Of a stretch of DNA of 64,000 bases, positions 21,290 through 34,906 are shown piece after piece. The stretch lies in contig JAJEKV010000013.1 in assembly GCA_021234155.1 (NCBI GenBank), forward strand, positions 9,766,869 to 9,830,868, given 5' to 3'. Every line of letters begins with the position of its first letter. The first letter of the stretch is position 1. The translations under genes and the position numbers were made by a program. The stretch comes from Isoetes taiwanensis (Eukaryota; Streptophyta; Lycopodiopsida; Isoetales; Isoetaceae). A model generated the notes under the pieces. That model was not told where the DNA came from, made no database searches, and saw nothing but the letters and a program-made list of their open reading frames with translations.

Positions 21290-24200
21290 AATGCCTTCTG
21301 GAACAATGGATATGAAGAGTAACTGCAATATCTAAAATGTGCACAAAATCCCTGAATGCAGTGCCGAGTTATAGCCATTTTCCTTTTTGAACACCATGCT
21401 TCAAGCCTTTGCATATATTTAAAATTCTGGCTTTCTAGCTGCAAATATTTGCAAGAGCCAATAATTCTACAAGGTAATTGAAATCTTCGCCACGATTGTC
21501 AACATAGAAGGTACCCATTAAAGGGAGAAACAAGAATTGCTTATTAAATAAGGAGCTCTTGTGAACAAGTTTTTTCGACTTCCCTTCATCAAAATCAACA
21601 AACACTAGAAGGCGTGAAACATGGCTTGTTTGATCTTCAAAGATCCGCAAATCGTTCAAGTTGTATGCAGGATAAGTTCTTGCAATGTCATTGTCCTCTA
21701 GTTCAAGTCTTTGCTTCTCTTCCAAAAATACAATACAAAATGTAGAAACAAAGCGGACCCTTGGTATTTAATCCGAGTAATGCGAGGCGGTATCAATATA
21801 AGAGAGCCTAGGACATGTAGATAAGAATCAATAGCCATAATACATAATGCCGGTGCCCATATAGACAATCAATTATTTGCACTTACCAGATTTTCGTGTG
21901 TTTGCAATGCCTCTCTCTTGTTTTTAAACAGATATTCGAGGAGAGTCTCCACGGTTGATTGCTAGTACAATGGATGTAAAGAAGTAACACCGCGAAATGA
22001 CCCTATCATGAGTAGACAAATTAGAATACCTTTGGATACATGAAAGGTGCCATATTTGCGAAGTTTTCAAGAATAAACCAATGGATATGCATTTGCTAAA
22101 GAAATACCGTGAGGAATTTTCGAACAAGCGATATATGTTTTCAGCTTGAGTGGAGTGTTCAGATTCAAAATTGCCATTGCTTTGGCTAGCATGGCATCAG
22201 GAACACCATCAAAAGCTTTTAACAAGAGGATGACGTTCAGCTATGCTTGAAAATGTTTGCCTTCAACAAAATCTGCCAAATAGATAATGGAAGATGCACA
22301 GTAATCAAGGAACCCACATCTGGCATTCTTGTATCATATGAGAAAGGAAACAAAGCATCTTGCTTACATGTCATAATTCTACAACAGGCTATGGTTTTTT
22401 CTATCCATGCCTTCAATCTAGCAAATTATCTTACATATTCCTAGGAAAAATCCCTGCCTGCACGACCTATGTTTGAGGTGTGTTGGAATAGAATGAAGAA
22501 TGTTGCAGTCTTTTGTGTTGCCCTAAATTGTGGCAGAATTAAATTTTCGAGAGCCATCTCAACGCTTAAAGAATCTGATATGGGATTTGCATTCAGAGGT
22601 GAATCTATCTCTCGTTTGCTTGAGCTAGGAATGGGAAAACAAATACTGAGATTTAGGCTTACAGAAATGGGCCAAGGATTACCCTCGATCGTCCACGCTT
22701 AGCAAAAATCCACGAAAACTCTAGATAGATTGATTCAACGAAGAAATAAAGATGCAAAACCGACCGAGAATGAAATGCTGCTACAAGCTCTTAGATTTCT
22801 TATAAGAATTTTTCAAGGACTCGTTCTTCTTAGCCGCCAACTTCTTGGAGATCTAGGAAGAAAGAGCTCGATGGAGAACCCTAATATCTTAGATTTACGA
22901 TAAGGAATTTTTCGATAAAATTTGGAATGCAGCTCCGGTCTCTTCATCTTCTTGTTTTTTGGTACTTAAAATTTGCTCACATGAAAATAAGAGTATCAAC
23001 ACAATGTTGCCTTGAAACCCACCAGACCATGCCATGCCATGGAAACTGTGAATATGTAGCACTGAAGCAAGCATCCGGCCGCATCATCCTCTGCACTAAA
23101 GCACAAGAACATTAATTTTTTGCAAGAATGCCCTGCTATCCATGAGGCTTGCATGTTCAGCCCCTAAAATAAAAAAAAGGGCTTTTGTTGTGAGCCCTTG
23201 GATGTTGGACCATTGAAAAAAAAAAGCTAAATCAATGACTAAGAAATGATGCACTCTAGATGTACGCATTAGTACATCCATTCGAATACGTCATGAAATC
23301 TTAGGAAAACCTTTGTGAAAAACGTACAAAAACGCCAAAAAAACCCCCTGTTATTATGCTACATATTCATCTCATTATGCAACACGTTATCCTTTCAAAC
23401 ACAAAATGTGCATCATTGACAATCCCGCACTTGGCGTTACATAATAATTTTTTGGAAACTAATGGATCCATTTCACATTTACTTCTAATTATAATGCGAT
23501 GAAATCCATTTCCTCTCGCTAAATTTTCAAGCAGTTAGGATCACTCTTTGCAATGCAATTTTAAATTTTAAGTCTCTCATTTTCGTTATTGATGCCTCTC
23601 TTGCATAGATGTAATTAGATTGCCGGTCCATAGGATGCGTGATCTAAGGTTACAAATTTTAATTTCTTAATTTTCCATTTTCTCCATTAATGGCCATGAA
23701 TCTGTACGAGGTTTCTTATACTCTTGAGACCAACCAATGTCGAATATATATCATTTTTTCAACGACTGTATCCATATGTCTATACGCCATCTCCCTTAAG
23801 GAGAGTATAGGGTAAAACTTACTATGTTTGGGGTTTTGGTTTTGGAACTAGGTATAGGATGTAGTTGCATACTATCGGTATTCTGGATTTAGGATTGGTG
23901 TTTTGCATCCCTGTATTCTTGGTCGGCTTCTTCATAGGTCAGGTCTGCCATGTTAAAATGGCAACTTGTTAGGTGCAAACTTTTATCTTCTCTACATTAT
24001 TCCAAATGAGGTAGGTATCCATGCTTTGTTGCTTCTCCTTCCTGCATCTTCATTATTGTCTTTTTTTTTCCCTTATAGGAACTATCAACATTCTCCTTTG
24101 CCTCCTTTTGGGACTCTGATACAGAAGAGTTCTTAGTACAAAGATATGCCATCTCCTATGCTCCTTCTCTGTTTGTATTCGGTCAATGTCAGCAAAGGGA

Positions 24201-27200
24201 AGAAGAGCTAATTCTACAACCACAGCTCTTATTGTGGGATTAGATGCTCACTTTTACATTTTACTTGAGACATATATGCATATTGCATTGTTGTGCCTTA
24301 CAAATAAGTGCATCTGATCTTTGTGTCTTAAATATCATTTCAATGCAATGAACGTAGATATGCAAGCTTGCAATAGAGATATGCAAGCTTTCAATATGAA
24401 TGCTAGACGTCATAATTAGTGTATCCATGGCAAAGAAATAACTCGATTTTGAAGCTCTATTGTGTATGTTCCATTTGCAGATGCAACTGGCATCTGTTCA
24501 TTCGACTTCTTTTCTGACGGTTGAGACATGTCTATGTCATATTTGTATTAGAGCATGAACATAATTAGGCATGAGTATGGCATTAGTGGCCACGATTTCC
24601 ACGACCTTAAATATGCAATGTAAACCTAAACTTGCAATATTGTTACCCTCCTAGGATCTATTCCTTATGCTTTTAAAGATTTTTTCAGTAATTCAATTTC
24701 AAAATATTTGATCAATAATAATGGACAAAATTGCACCACAAGCAACAGAGCATAGTGTAAAAATTTTTGCTCAAACTTGAGATCCTCTGTTCATATTATA
24801 GGACCGCACAGGTCGATTTCTTTTGTTATGTACCCACTGAGCATATTTAAGCGGATGCAACATTGAAGTCCATGCCATTATCAAAGACTTCTCTATTTGC
24901 AAACTTAGTATCAAACCTTTTTGGCTAAAGATGTGCAGACGAATCCCAAGGTTCAGCTCCTGCATGTTCTTTCCCCTCTCAAGGATGTCCAGAATTGAGA
25001 TCTGTTCGACTTAGCACAAAACTTCTTTTGCAGCGGGTTGGAGAAGAGAAATGTTCGCGGTGGCCGCAAGGCTGCCGCGATAAATTTTTTGTAATGTATA
25101 ATTATTGAAATATACTTTTCTAAAGAATATTCTAGAGATTATAGCTGATAATCTCACGAATATCTTTTTCGCTTGAATATTCGAGATTATCTCTTTGTAT
25201 CGAAATCAACGCTCCTGTTTTTACCCGGTCCGACGGTTCGACTTTCTTTCAAAGATCAAATCACTTTCGTTCTGGCATCAGATCACCAAAATGTTGTGTA
25301 TTACACCTTAAATTATCTCTTTTGCTTATGGATTGTAGCATCGTCTTCTAGATTGTTGCCCAAATCTTTGTAATGTTGTTCTGTAATCCTCATTTTGAGC
25401 AGTCCAATAAGCAAACTGGAAGCATGACCTGTTTTGCATCGAAAATAAGCATCTGTATTTCTTTCATTTTCTTTTGACGATCCTTTGAGATGGGCATTTG
25501 ATTTTGGACTCTGTTTCTTCCCATTCGAAATTTGTGGCAGATTGGAGATCTAGAACTGTGCTTATCTTGCTCAGAATTGGTCAATTTCCTTCGCTCCCCG
25601 TCTTCACTAGAATGTTGAAGAGTGATATTAGTGTTGAGTGGATCTAAGGCCCGATGCTACTATTTTTCGAGCAGATTGCGTTCCCACTGTTGCTTAGGAA
25701 ATGCCATTGATAATTCCTCACCAATTCATAGTGGACTTTGAAAACTACGCACAATCAAATTTAAAATGTATGGACGGAACAATCTTTTTGGTTCGGCGGT
25801 TTTCAGCTCCGTTGCTCTAAGGATTTGCATTATGGATTTTTCTGATCGGGCATGGGTTTAAGGGAGATGAACCCTTCCCTCTTAGGGATCAAGGGCCTAT
25901 AATCCCCTCAAGGGAGGGTTAACCTCCTCTTCTTGTCCCTAGGAGTGAGGGTGTCCAAACAAAGTCAATGTCCAAGTCTCACCCTCCTATCATTGCCAAG
26001 CGAGGGGTTGGAAATTGAAGGGCCGACCTTACTCTTTTTTAAGGTCACTCTTAAAATTGTACTTTTAAATTGTATGGCATAATTTACATTAGGGTTTGCA
26101 TTGTTAGTCTAAAAGTAACAAAGCACGAGCCCCCCCCCTCCCCTCCCCAAACAACGCACACACAATATTTATAAAATATAAAGATTATATAAGCATCATT
26201 GATCATTTAAAACATAAGAGTTTAAAACATGAGAGTTAAATATATATAAATCATATGAACATCGTATATTTTCAGAAAATAAGTATATCAATGCTCATTT
26301 AAGTCGAGCATTCTTGGATTCTTCTTCACATGTCAAAGTTTAAAAGTGCCATCAACATCAAGCTTCTATTCTATTCTTCTTCTGGTAAATTTTCCTAACT
26401 TTTATAATAGAAAAAAATTAGCATTTTGGAAGTGTTGATTTACCTCGTTGCTATTCAATAGTTTGATCAATTTTAAGGTTGTCACTTGCATGCATATTGT
26501 TATATTGGATTTTTTTATGATGTTTACGTGGCTTGGATAGGTATAGGTGTCAAGTGAAGTTTTGCATGTCTAAGGCATAACATGTACCTTGTATAACAAT
26601 CAATAATTGCTGGATATTAGTTTTGTCATTTTTAAGCTTGAGTGGAGCTTTGAATAAGGCTTATTTTTTTAAGAATAGAATAGATTTTTATGAGGCATAT
26701 ACATATTGGCGTTGTTGAATTTTTCGTCTTGGTTTAAGGGACAAATTTTTCATTGCTTAAGGCTTGAGAGGTCCATAAATGGACACCCCTCCTTATGGTG
26801 CAATTTTAATGCCACTAAGCACATAATGTGATGGCAATAGTGACATGCAAAAAAACATGATGGATCTGTTGACATGTTGAAGTCATCCTGACATGACACG
26901 AGACACGACATAATGGCAATGTTGAAGTCATGTTGTGTGACATGTGGATACGAACTAATATTTATGGCATATCATAAATATTAGTTGTATCTAGGTTAAA
27001 TAGTTACTACATTGGAACTTCAAACTAGACAATGACAACATGGAAAAGATAGGATTGACTATGTTAGGGTACAAATCTTACACTTTTAAAATACTAGGTG
27101 ATATTTGCATTTTTTATTTAATGTGCAAAGTCTAATGAATTATGGAAGATGGTATCACATTGGCCATATTTTATAGATAGATAGATGTAATGTGATATCG

Positions 27201-28420
27201 GCATCGAAGCACGGAAGTGTGATTCATATAAGCACATAAGTGTGATTTATATAGGGTGGTGCCAAAACATCTGGTGCATGATTCTGCATTATTCACGTTT
27301 TTTCTTAATCAAAGTCTAATGAATTATGGCATCTAATCATATGTGATTCATATAAATTCATCGAAGGTGATTCACCTATGATTCATAAGAAATAGTCGAA
27401 GATGTGCTCATAAGGTGATTATGACTTACATAAAACCATTTAAGATGTGCTCATATAATATATCATTGAAAACAGAGATCCTCCAGTGTTCCCGATACCA
27501 GATCCATACAATAAACAATTGAGGAAACGAACTTTTTTGGCATGAACAGTGTTTTCGAACCGAATTCGTATATTAGCCGAAATAGTAAATTTTTTGGCGT
27601 GAACAGTGTTTTTGGCAAAGGCCGAGACCAGAACTTCAAATCCAATTCTGCACAACACAAGCAATGCATCAAATTATTCATACATAGATTTAAAACCATA
27701 GTTTTGCAGCTAGCTTAGTCTAAATACAACATTTAATCCAAACAAGAATGTTTGGCAACAAAATAGACCTTGAGAGTAAACTAGAATCTCTTAGCTCATA
27801 ATACCTTATCCTTTCGTTTACTTCTTGCGTGCTTACATATGAATATAGAAGATTTGGAATCCATTCCTAAAATTAGATTCTACATACTACTAATTGGTGG
27901 TTGATGAAGAACTCATCTTGACAAAAACTGATATACATTAAACATTGTCTACTTGTAAATATGAGATTATCCAAGTTTTTTTCTCATAGAAGACACTTCT
28001 ACAAACATAGTAATAGGTATCAAATTTTATTACCTCAAAATGCAATGGAAATTTTATGTAATCATATACAGCAGTGGGCTGCACCTGTAGATCTAGCTTT
28101 TGTGTTGGAAAATTGGGAATAGCTGCCATCTTAGATGTTAAGCAGTAATGAAGTTCATTTCCATCCGATATCTTCGTAAAGAAATAGATTGAAAGAATGC
28201 TCTCTCAATTTGAACTATTGGCCCGATGTTAACACGAATAATGAAATAACATATGAAAACTAATTAGCTATTTCTTTCTCATCAATGAAAAGAGAGAACC
28301 TCGTGGCACATAGGATAGGTTAGAATTAAGGTGAGGTTCCTAAAACTAAACTCTAATCTAAACGAAGAGATAAAGAAATATAACAGAAAGAGGGATTATT
28401 TTATGAGGTCCTTAACCTTG
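21290..28420. other. Long gene-poor AT-rich region
   Basis: No gene or complete element is recognised in about 7 kb. A minus-strand frame at 21725-21435 (MEEKQRLELEDNDIARTYPA...) is protein-like for some 95 residues but unassigned. A plus-strand frame at 22469-22702 is similarly unassigned. A C-rich tract lies near 26131-26150. The segment 25850-25990 has repeated AGGGAG/CCCTC words. The end of this stretch probably includes the 3' LTR side of the copia remnant that follows, but LTR borders could not be fixed. Confidence 0.45.
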
Positions 28421-28429
28421 AGACGTTGA

Positions 28430-28740
28430 ATGCGTTGTATATAGTCATTTGAAGCCTTGAAATTTGGAGTTTGCAAGTGGTTTCTTCAGTCTATCTGCTA
28501 GTTGTTTTCAATGAGCAATCTTTGGAAAGTGAGAGGATTGATTTGGACTTGTTCTCACAAAATAGAACTATATGTCCAAGTGTTTGATTTTATGATGCCA
28601 CTTATAATGTTGGAATATGTACTTGAAAATCTTGAAACAAGAGGAGTATCCAAATCCTCTCTTTGTCCCTATGTACAGAGCCCTTAACTCTGCTTCAATG
28701 CTCAGGTGATGACATTGTTTTCAAAGAAGAAACATACCAT
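28430..28740 (-). mobile_element. Ty1/copia pol 3'-end remnant
   Basis: Read on the minus strand, the block resembles the last part of copia RNase H and the region behind it. A degenerate E-A-E-L-R-A-L motif is followed by IKHLDI.FYFVR and then by KQLADRLKKPL, the equivalents of TKHIDI.yHFIRE and dQLADiFTKpL. In-frame stops and a frame change show it is dead. The 3' LTR would lie toward lower coordinates, but I could not delimit it. Confidence 0.6.
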
Positions 28741-30033
28741 GTGATGCACTTTCTATAGTCATGATCACTTCCTGTCATGTCTACATCTGTATGCAGGTTT
28801 AAAGAGGGTCTGCACTCTTTATTGTATAGCATATCTTCCGGTGGTACTCCTTTTGATCGTATACACGATACTCCTTCTAGCATGGTCTTATGCAAATGAA
28901 TCGTACTCTCAAGTCAAATGCCAAGGTAAATACATGATACACCATGCAAGCATTAAAAAAATAAATATACCGGATGCTGGATGGCAGAATGCTAAATAAA
29001 GCAGAAATGCAGATAAATTCAAATTTTTAATGCATTGAAAGCATGCACCATTACAGGTGCAGAACAGATTAGAGCAGAGAAAATATATCCAAATGTACGA
29101 AAGGACACATGCTCTAATTATGCCAAATATACTTTAAAAAGAAAAAAGAATTCAGAAAATAAGCAGATAGGCCAGCTAATATGCTAAAAGATGGAACATT
29201 GAAAAGCAACCTTGGGAACTAGTGAATTTTAGAGGACCACTCCAATTGTATACTAACATTGCAAATTTTGAAAATTGCAGATTCCAAAAATCTTCTTACA
29301 CATCATTATTTGAGTCTCAACATTGGATGCCCAAGTTTTATGAAACATCGGGCCCGTATCTTGTTTCTATGAGATTTTCCAAGGACATCACCTTTGGCTT
29401 TGGTATTGTTGGCCACAATACCCAAAGTCCATCCAACACATTTTGATTCTCGAGGTTGTGCTCAAGGATGCGATTGCAAAAACCTCCATGAATATTATCA
29501 CATAGTGTGATGGCACTTTCCATTACAAAAGATTGTGTTGATGACGGAAGCAAAAGAGATGTTGATAAGAGACAAACTGTTTCTTTCTTTGCCTCACGAG
29601 CTACATAATCTTCCACGTTTCCCTCGCAAATAATTAATAGAATAGAAAATGAAGAAGGAAAGTCTTGTAAAGGTGCAAATACTTAAGTTCGGGAAGGGTA
29701 GATATTATTTTAAGTTCAAGAGAGATGGGTTTTATAGCAACAAATATTAAAGAAATGAAATGGCATATGTAATACAAAAAGATGAGAAGGTGACATAGTT
29801 TGCCATAAGATTTGTTAAAACTCAAATTCTAGATGTTGCATCTGAGATATTATCAAGGTAACCTGCAAAAAAAGACATCATCTTAGGTCATTAGGGCCAT
29901 ATATGAGGCACAAACACAACGTAGACCATAACAAACTTTTTTTTATCATAGTAATAGTAAATACAGGTGGAAAATTTTCCTAGAATAGACCAAGTGTACA
30001 GGTCAAGCAAGATGTTAAATTATTTATCTTTAG
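28741..30033. other. No gene recognised
   Basis: Frames at 29222-29446 (+) and 29616-29338 (-) overlap each other. The minus one contains LDGLWVLWPTIPKPKVMSLE and may be a copia or captured-gene piece, but no family is assigned. Confidence 0.35.
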
Positions 30034-30234
30034 GACATCCAAGACCTTGATTGGGATTCCGATCAATGGATATTGAAATTTGAAGAGGCAGAAGTGGATT
30101 TCATAACTTATACCCCTAGAATGGGAAGGATTATGCAAGCAATAATAAATAGTGACCTATCTAAGCTATTCAGAATGCTAGAAACTCATGGGAGATTACC
30201 TGGCCAGATTGTGAAACAGGAGCCTGCATGCTAA
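30034..30234 (+). CDS. Possible terminal exon of an unrecognised gene
   Basis: A TTATCTTTAG acceptor-like site at 30033 is followed by an open phase-0 reading of 66 codons to a TAA stop (30232-30234). It contains WDSDQWILKFEEAEVDFITY and ends VKQEPAC. The composition is protein-like, but no upstream exon or family was identified, so it could be a captured fragment. Confidence 0.25.
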   Translation, partial: DIQDLDWDSDQWILKFEEAEVDFITYTPRMGRIMQAIINSDLSKLFRMLETHGRLPGQIVKQEPAC

Positions 30235-32356
30235 GACAAAACCACCTTTGGCTCCTCGAGAATAACATTACCATGTCCGAGGATCCATCCATTACCTCGG
30301 GCATTCATCCTTTTTGCTGTAGTGTGAAGGATTGCCCATTTTTGGAACCTGTAAGACAATTGGGATAGAAAATCCGGGAAAATATTTGGTTTGCTTGTAA
30401 GCTCGCACTATAAACTTCAATCCTTGTTCTTTTAGTCAATGCATCATTAACAACCCAGATTTAGATACTGAATCGTGAGCTTGATCGGGAAGGCGGGAAC
30501 CAAAAAGGGCTATTAAGAACATGCAAGAGTCATTGCGCCCAGCAAACTTGACTCAGGTGGCGACATAGCTGCAAAGGAACTTTCACGACTTATGCATTTG
30601 TGCATATAAACAAACCCTTTTTTTCTTTGTTACAAATCCTGAACATGAGCATATCTGGTTCATATGAAGGACCAAAATGAAGTTAGAGAAGGAAAATCTG
30701 GCTCTAATTGAACCGTAATGGATCCTCAGCATAATCTTCTACAAGATCCTCTGTCCTGTTAAATTGCACGCAGAAACTGCCCATCCTTGGGTTCAAATCC
30801 GTTAAAACCATATCCTATTCTACAAGATCCTCTCTCCCGTTAAATTTGCCTACAAAGGATTTTTTTTTAGCACGCCAGCCTAACCATGCCTACACCCTTT
30901 TCTGCAATTCTAGCCTATCCACGTCGCATTGCCACCTCAGCAAAAACTGATGTGGTATTATTTCCACCGTTAGATCTTGATTTTTCGAGATCTATGGCCA
31001 GGGAAAATAGAAATAGCCCCCAAAATAGACGCAGAGATACGAGGGGACCCTACCACCCTACGTCGGCAAGCATCTCGATTACCTGTTTCATCACGTCGGC
31101 AAAGCTGATCTCTTCCCACTCTTAGCTTTCCCTCTTAGCTTTCTCCTTTGGTGGTGGCGTTCTCTTTTCCCTCCGGTTTTTATTTTTTGTTTTAAAGAAC
31201 GGAGAATGAAGCAAATTCAAGCTCGAGCTACATAATACGGGTTTTGCCTTCCTCCTCCTCTCGAACTCAATGCTTTGGGGTTTTTCCTTCCTCGCCTCTC
31301 CGAACTCAACGCTCATGTTTTTTGATGCAAAGTTATGGATCGAAAAAAGGGTTTTAAATGTCATTTTCGGTTCAAGTGGCGACTGGTTCATGGCCATTTG
31401 CCTCATGGTTTATCCGCTCCCTGCGATTTTCCTCTCAAAACGTAGTTGAATTTGTGTTTTGCATGAATTGGATTCTGCACATCTTTTCTCAAGGAGCTTT
31501 TGCTTCCTAGCATATCTGGTTGGATTCTCCTTCAATTATTTCAGATTATATATAGGAATTGTGCAATTTGAAAATTGCAGAATTCCAAATTCAACAGGGC
31601 AACAATGATTTGGTAAGCATCCAAATAAGATCTGAATATCCGGGCAATGGTCCTTATTTCCGGGTTCTTATTGCAAAGCCTGGTTGCATCCGATAATCGA
31701 GGGCAATCCAAACGTGGTGCGGTCCATATAATATGCAAGCACCTTCATCCAACTCTCTCCAACAGATCGTAATGACTTCATACACAACAAAGGCAAAGAA
31801 ATTGTAGATCATTCTTTCTCTCTGATCCTTTTCAATCCTCAACATGGTGAGCCTGTATCTTCTTTTATTGTATCTGTGTTCTTATTTACAGCAAAGCATT
31901 CTTATCCTTTTTTTGCACCCATTTTTATTAAAGTGGCAAGTAAACTTTGCTCAAGCTCCTAAAGTGTCCTCTTAATTGAGCAATAAGCAATGAAAGGAAA
32001 GGAAAATAACAGGAGTTACACTGTAGTTTTTGCAGAATTGGTGACAGAGGCATGTTCTTATATTGGACTTATTGTGCAGCGGACGCATCTTTATGCTGGT
32101 CTTCTTGTTCCCATTGTTTTGATCTTCACCAGCTCATTATTTGAGGTCAACTCTACTGTTATCTTTGATTGTAGATACTGATGGACATGCCCTCCATGCG
32201 GGTATAAATCCTGCCACTTCATCAATGGCTTTATAGTTGAGAAAATATTCATCTATTGTATTTCAGCTCTTTGCATTCTATCTTCTTGTAATTCAGTCAG
32301 ATCTGAAATGCTCATCTATAGATAGCTCCAGGAATGTATAGTGCAGACCACATTTG
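30235..32356. other. No gene recognised
   Basis: This is anonymous sequence. The 30880-31140 stretch is somewhat less AT-rich and has a short plus-strand frame (30886-31125) without a recognisable domain. A short minus-strand frame at 31406-31122 is also unassigned. Confidence 0.4.
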
Positions 32357-32730
32357 ACACCCGCCGAAGATATATATTTCAGTGAAAACAAGATGCATCA
32401 CTATATAGTCCGATGCTTAGGAAATGCACATAACTACAAGGCTTTCTAAATCCGGAGTCCACAAAGTTTTCTAAATCCAGAGCCGACACCCGCCGAAGAT
32501 ATATATTTCAGTTCAGTGAAAATAAGATGCATCACTATATAGTCCGATGCTTAGGAAATGCACATAACTACAAGGCTTTCTAAATCCGGAGTCCACAAAG
32601 TTTTCTAAATCCAGAGCCCACAAGGTTTTGCAATTCCAGGTTAATAAAGTTCAATCCAACGAGGTTTTCTAAATCCAGTGCCCACAAGCTTTTGCAATTC
32701 CAGGCTAATAAAGTTCAATCCAACATGCTC
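32357..32730. repeat. Tandem duplications (approximately 130-bp unit, then a 47-bp unit)
   Basis: A unit beginning GACACCCGCCGAAGATATAT occurs at 32357 and again at 32486. The copies are nearly identical except for a 5-bp insertion (repeat of CAGTT). The following 32620-32730 contains two copies of a shorter unit with TTTTGCAATTCCAGG and TAATAAAGTTCAATCCAAC. The words TTTCTAAATCC recur five times across the block. No coding function is apparent. Confidence 0.75.
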
Positions 32731-34340
32731 CAATCCAAGTGAGTCCTCATCCAAAATGTAGCACTTATGTGCTTTTCAATCAAAATGTTGATTTCAAAAT
32801 GATTGCTTACTCAGTTTTGGAACAGGTGAAATTTTTCATTTATTTGAAAACGGGTTAATCAGACTTTGTGCTAGAGGACAACATATTACTCTAGTTTACA
32901 TTTGTTCACAGATCAATCAATATATTTACTCTAGTTTACTTTTGCTCAAACAAATCACTCTACTTTTGGAACTCTGTCAATAATAAGAATGGAGTATATT
33001 TCTATGACAAGTTCAATGAGTACATTTAGAGGCTTTTGTTTAGCCAAAGTACCTAGCCAAGATGGCTACTAGAAAATGATGGGTCCAAATCCTCTTCAAT
33101 CCAATCCAATTCAATTTATATTACTTTGCCCCAATTTCCCTGCCCCTTTATTTTCTATGGCCTCTGGCGTGTTTTGCTAGTTTTTTTTTTTCGGTTAAAA
33201 TAAAGCTTTTAGATGCTTCTCACTTTGAAGGTATTCTTGAGGCACGAACTGGGTCTGATGCGGTAAGGTTTTGTATAGAAATGGTGGAGCAGAAATGCGA
33301 AGCTCTGGGGGCTTTTGCTAGAAAAAATCAAGTAAAGGGTGGAGAATTTGGTTGCCCGCGGGTGGAATGGTGAAGTTCCCACTCATATATAGCTCTAGCT
33401 TTAAAAATGGCAAGTTGCATCCATCCTTTATAGTTCGGAAATCATCCATTTGAATAATGACGAGCCCCAATGTTTTTCTGAGCTTCAAAATCTTGTTGAA
33501 CAACAAAGATTTCGGCATCAGAAACAGGGCATAAATTGCCCTTTTGCAGAGCATAGGTTGAAGAATAGAGCTGAGATATGGCGGGGCTATCTCATTCTTC
33601 GAAAATAGCATTGTTCCAATGGAAATCACATTAGAACCATAAATTCCTCACCATGGATGGTTCATCATTTTCACGGAGCTCGTTTTGAGCATGGAGTAAT
33701 ATCTTAGGAAGATATAATGTGGTATTTTTTTTTGCGCTACAAATTCCCCTATTCTTCATGACATTCAAAATTTTTGTCCGGCTACTGTATGCGACATAGT
33801 GAATTCATAAGTTATCTCTCCAGCATCGAAAAAGGCCTAGAAGGGAAGGAAGATCTCGAGCAAGGGAAGATCGATTGCATGCGATGTTCTTCATCATGCA
33901 CCAAATTTTATTTTTCTCCACGGTTTATTGACCTAGATTAGGATCCAGTGATATAAGAAAAGGCCAAGTCATGATTTAAGACACGTGGATAGACTAGGCT
34001 TTCGGATAAGGTGACACCTAGGGTTGGGCTGTTCAGGGCTCCAAATTGGGGGATTCCTCCCCAGAATTTCCGCTTAAGTTTGTTAAAATCCGGTTTCTAG
34101 AATAGATGCCAGAAAATTTCTGGTCAAAATTTTGTAAAATACTCGTTAAATCCAGCAAATTAGAGGATATTTTCTTAAAAAACTGGTAAGTAGCAATAAA
34201 GCACAGCATTTTGCCGGTTTAAGCAAAATCTAATCTGGAGGCACGGAACATTGCAAAAAAAAAAAAAAACAATCTTAGTACTAAGCCTACCAAGAATACA
34301 CTTAAACCACAAGAGACTAATTAATAGAGGCTTAATTATG
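32731..34340. other. No gene recognised
   Basis: A plus-strand reading from about 33195 to 33375 (with SHFEGILEARTGSDAVRFC) is protein-like but short and unassigned. A minus frame overlaps it at 33629-33318. A G-box core CACGTG is at 33982-33987. Poly-A and poly-T tracts are near 33181 and 34256. Confidence 0.4.
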
Positions 34341-34377
34341 TATAAGGGAATGTCACTTAAAGTGACATTACCTTTAC
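34341..34377. repeat. Short palindrome 1 upstream of the TOM1-like gene
   Basis: The arms AAGGGAATGTCACTT and AAGTGACATTACCTT pair around a single base with one mismatch. The outer end reads TATAAGGG, shared with the next two palindromes. Confidence 0.6.
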
Positions 34378-34407
34378 GTGGAGACTACTTAGTCGTCTAT
34401 TCTATGA

Positions 34408-34413
34408 CACGTG
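34408..34413. promoter_or_regulatory. G-box core CACGTG (ACACGTGT palindrome)
   Basis: This is a perfect palindromic ACACGTGT, about 1.2 kb upstream of the TOM1-like start. CACGTG is the binding core of plant bHLH and bZIP factors. Location alone does not prove function; the motif is also common in plant repeats. Confidence 0.3.
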
Positions 34414-34608
34414 TCAAACATCCAACGGCTAAAGTCAAGTATGTTAGTGAAAAAAAACAGAATGTAAGTAAAAGTAGAATGCAAGTAAATGGAGATTCTT
34501 GGAAATGAAATTTGCCATATGGCAATATCTCATAAGATAATGGGATAGAATGGAGGCTAAGTGGTTCCAATGGGAATGGGATAGAATGGAGACTAAGTGG
34601 TTTTTACG

Positions 34609-34715
34609 TATAAGAGTAATGCAATTGGGACAAGATTCCTGGTTTTGCAGCGACCGGCATTAGCCGGGAGCTGCAATGCAAACCAGGAATCTTGGACCAA
34701 TTGCATTACCCTTAC
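34609..34715. repeat. Palindrome 2 (foldback of about 107 bp)
   Basis: Arms of about 35 bp run from the TATAAGAGTAATGCAATTGG end to its complement CCAATTGCATTACCCTTA, enclosing a short GC-rich loop with its own small inverted repeat (GACCGGC/GCCGGG-like). The two arms differ by a few mismatches. As RNA it would form a long hairpin, but it matches no miRNA family I can name. Confidence 0.65.
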
Positions 34716-34906
34716 AATATAACAGTTAGGAAGCGCAGGATTGACTCTTTCTTGAAGGATTTGCTTGTTTTCTTACCTCTGCAGCCGGTGATGAAAATGG
34801 AACAATGAAAATAGCATTCCGTGAAATTGGTAGGGATGACGTGGGCGCAGGAAAATACAATACCGGAGATTACAGCGACCCAACTGTTATATTGTATCGG
34901 AAAAAA

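Noticed and set aside
34616-34709. Possible microRNA precursor hairpin
   Set aside because: The stem is long and fairly clean, but neither arm matches a miRNA family I know, and its ends are shared with neighbouring palindromes, which favours a mobile-element origin.
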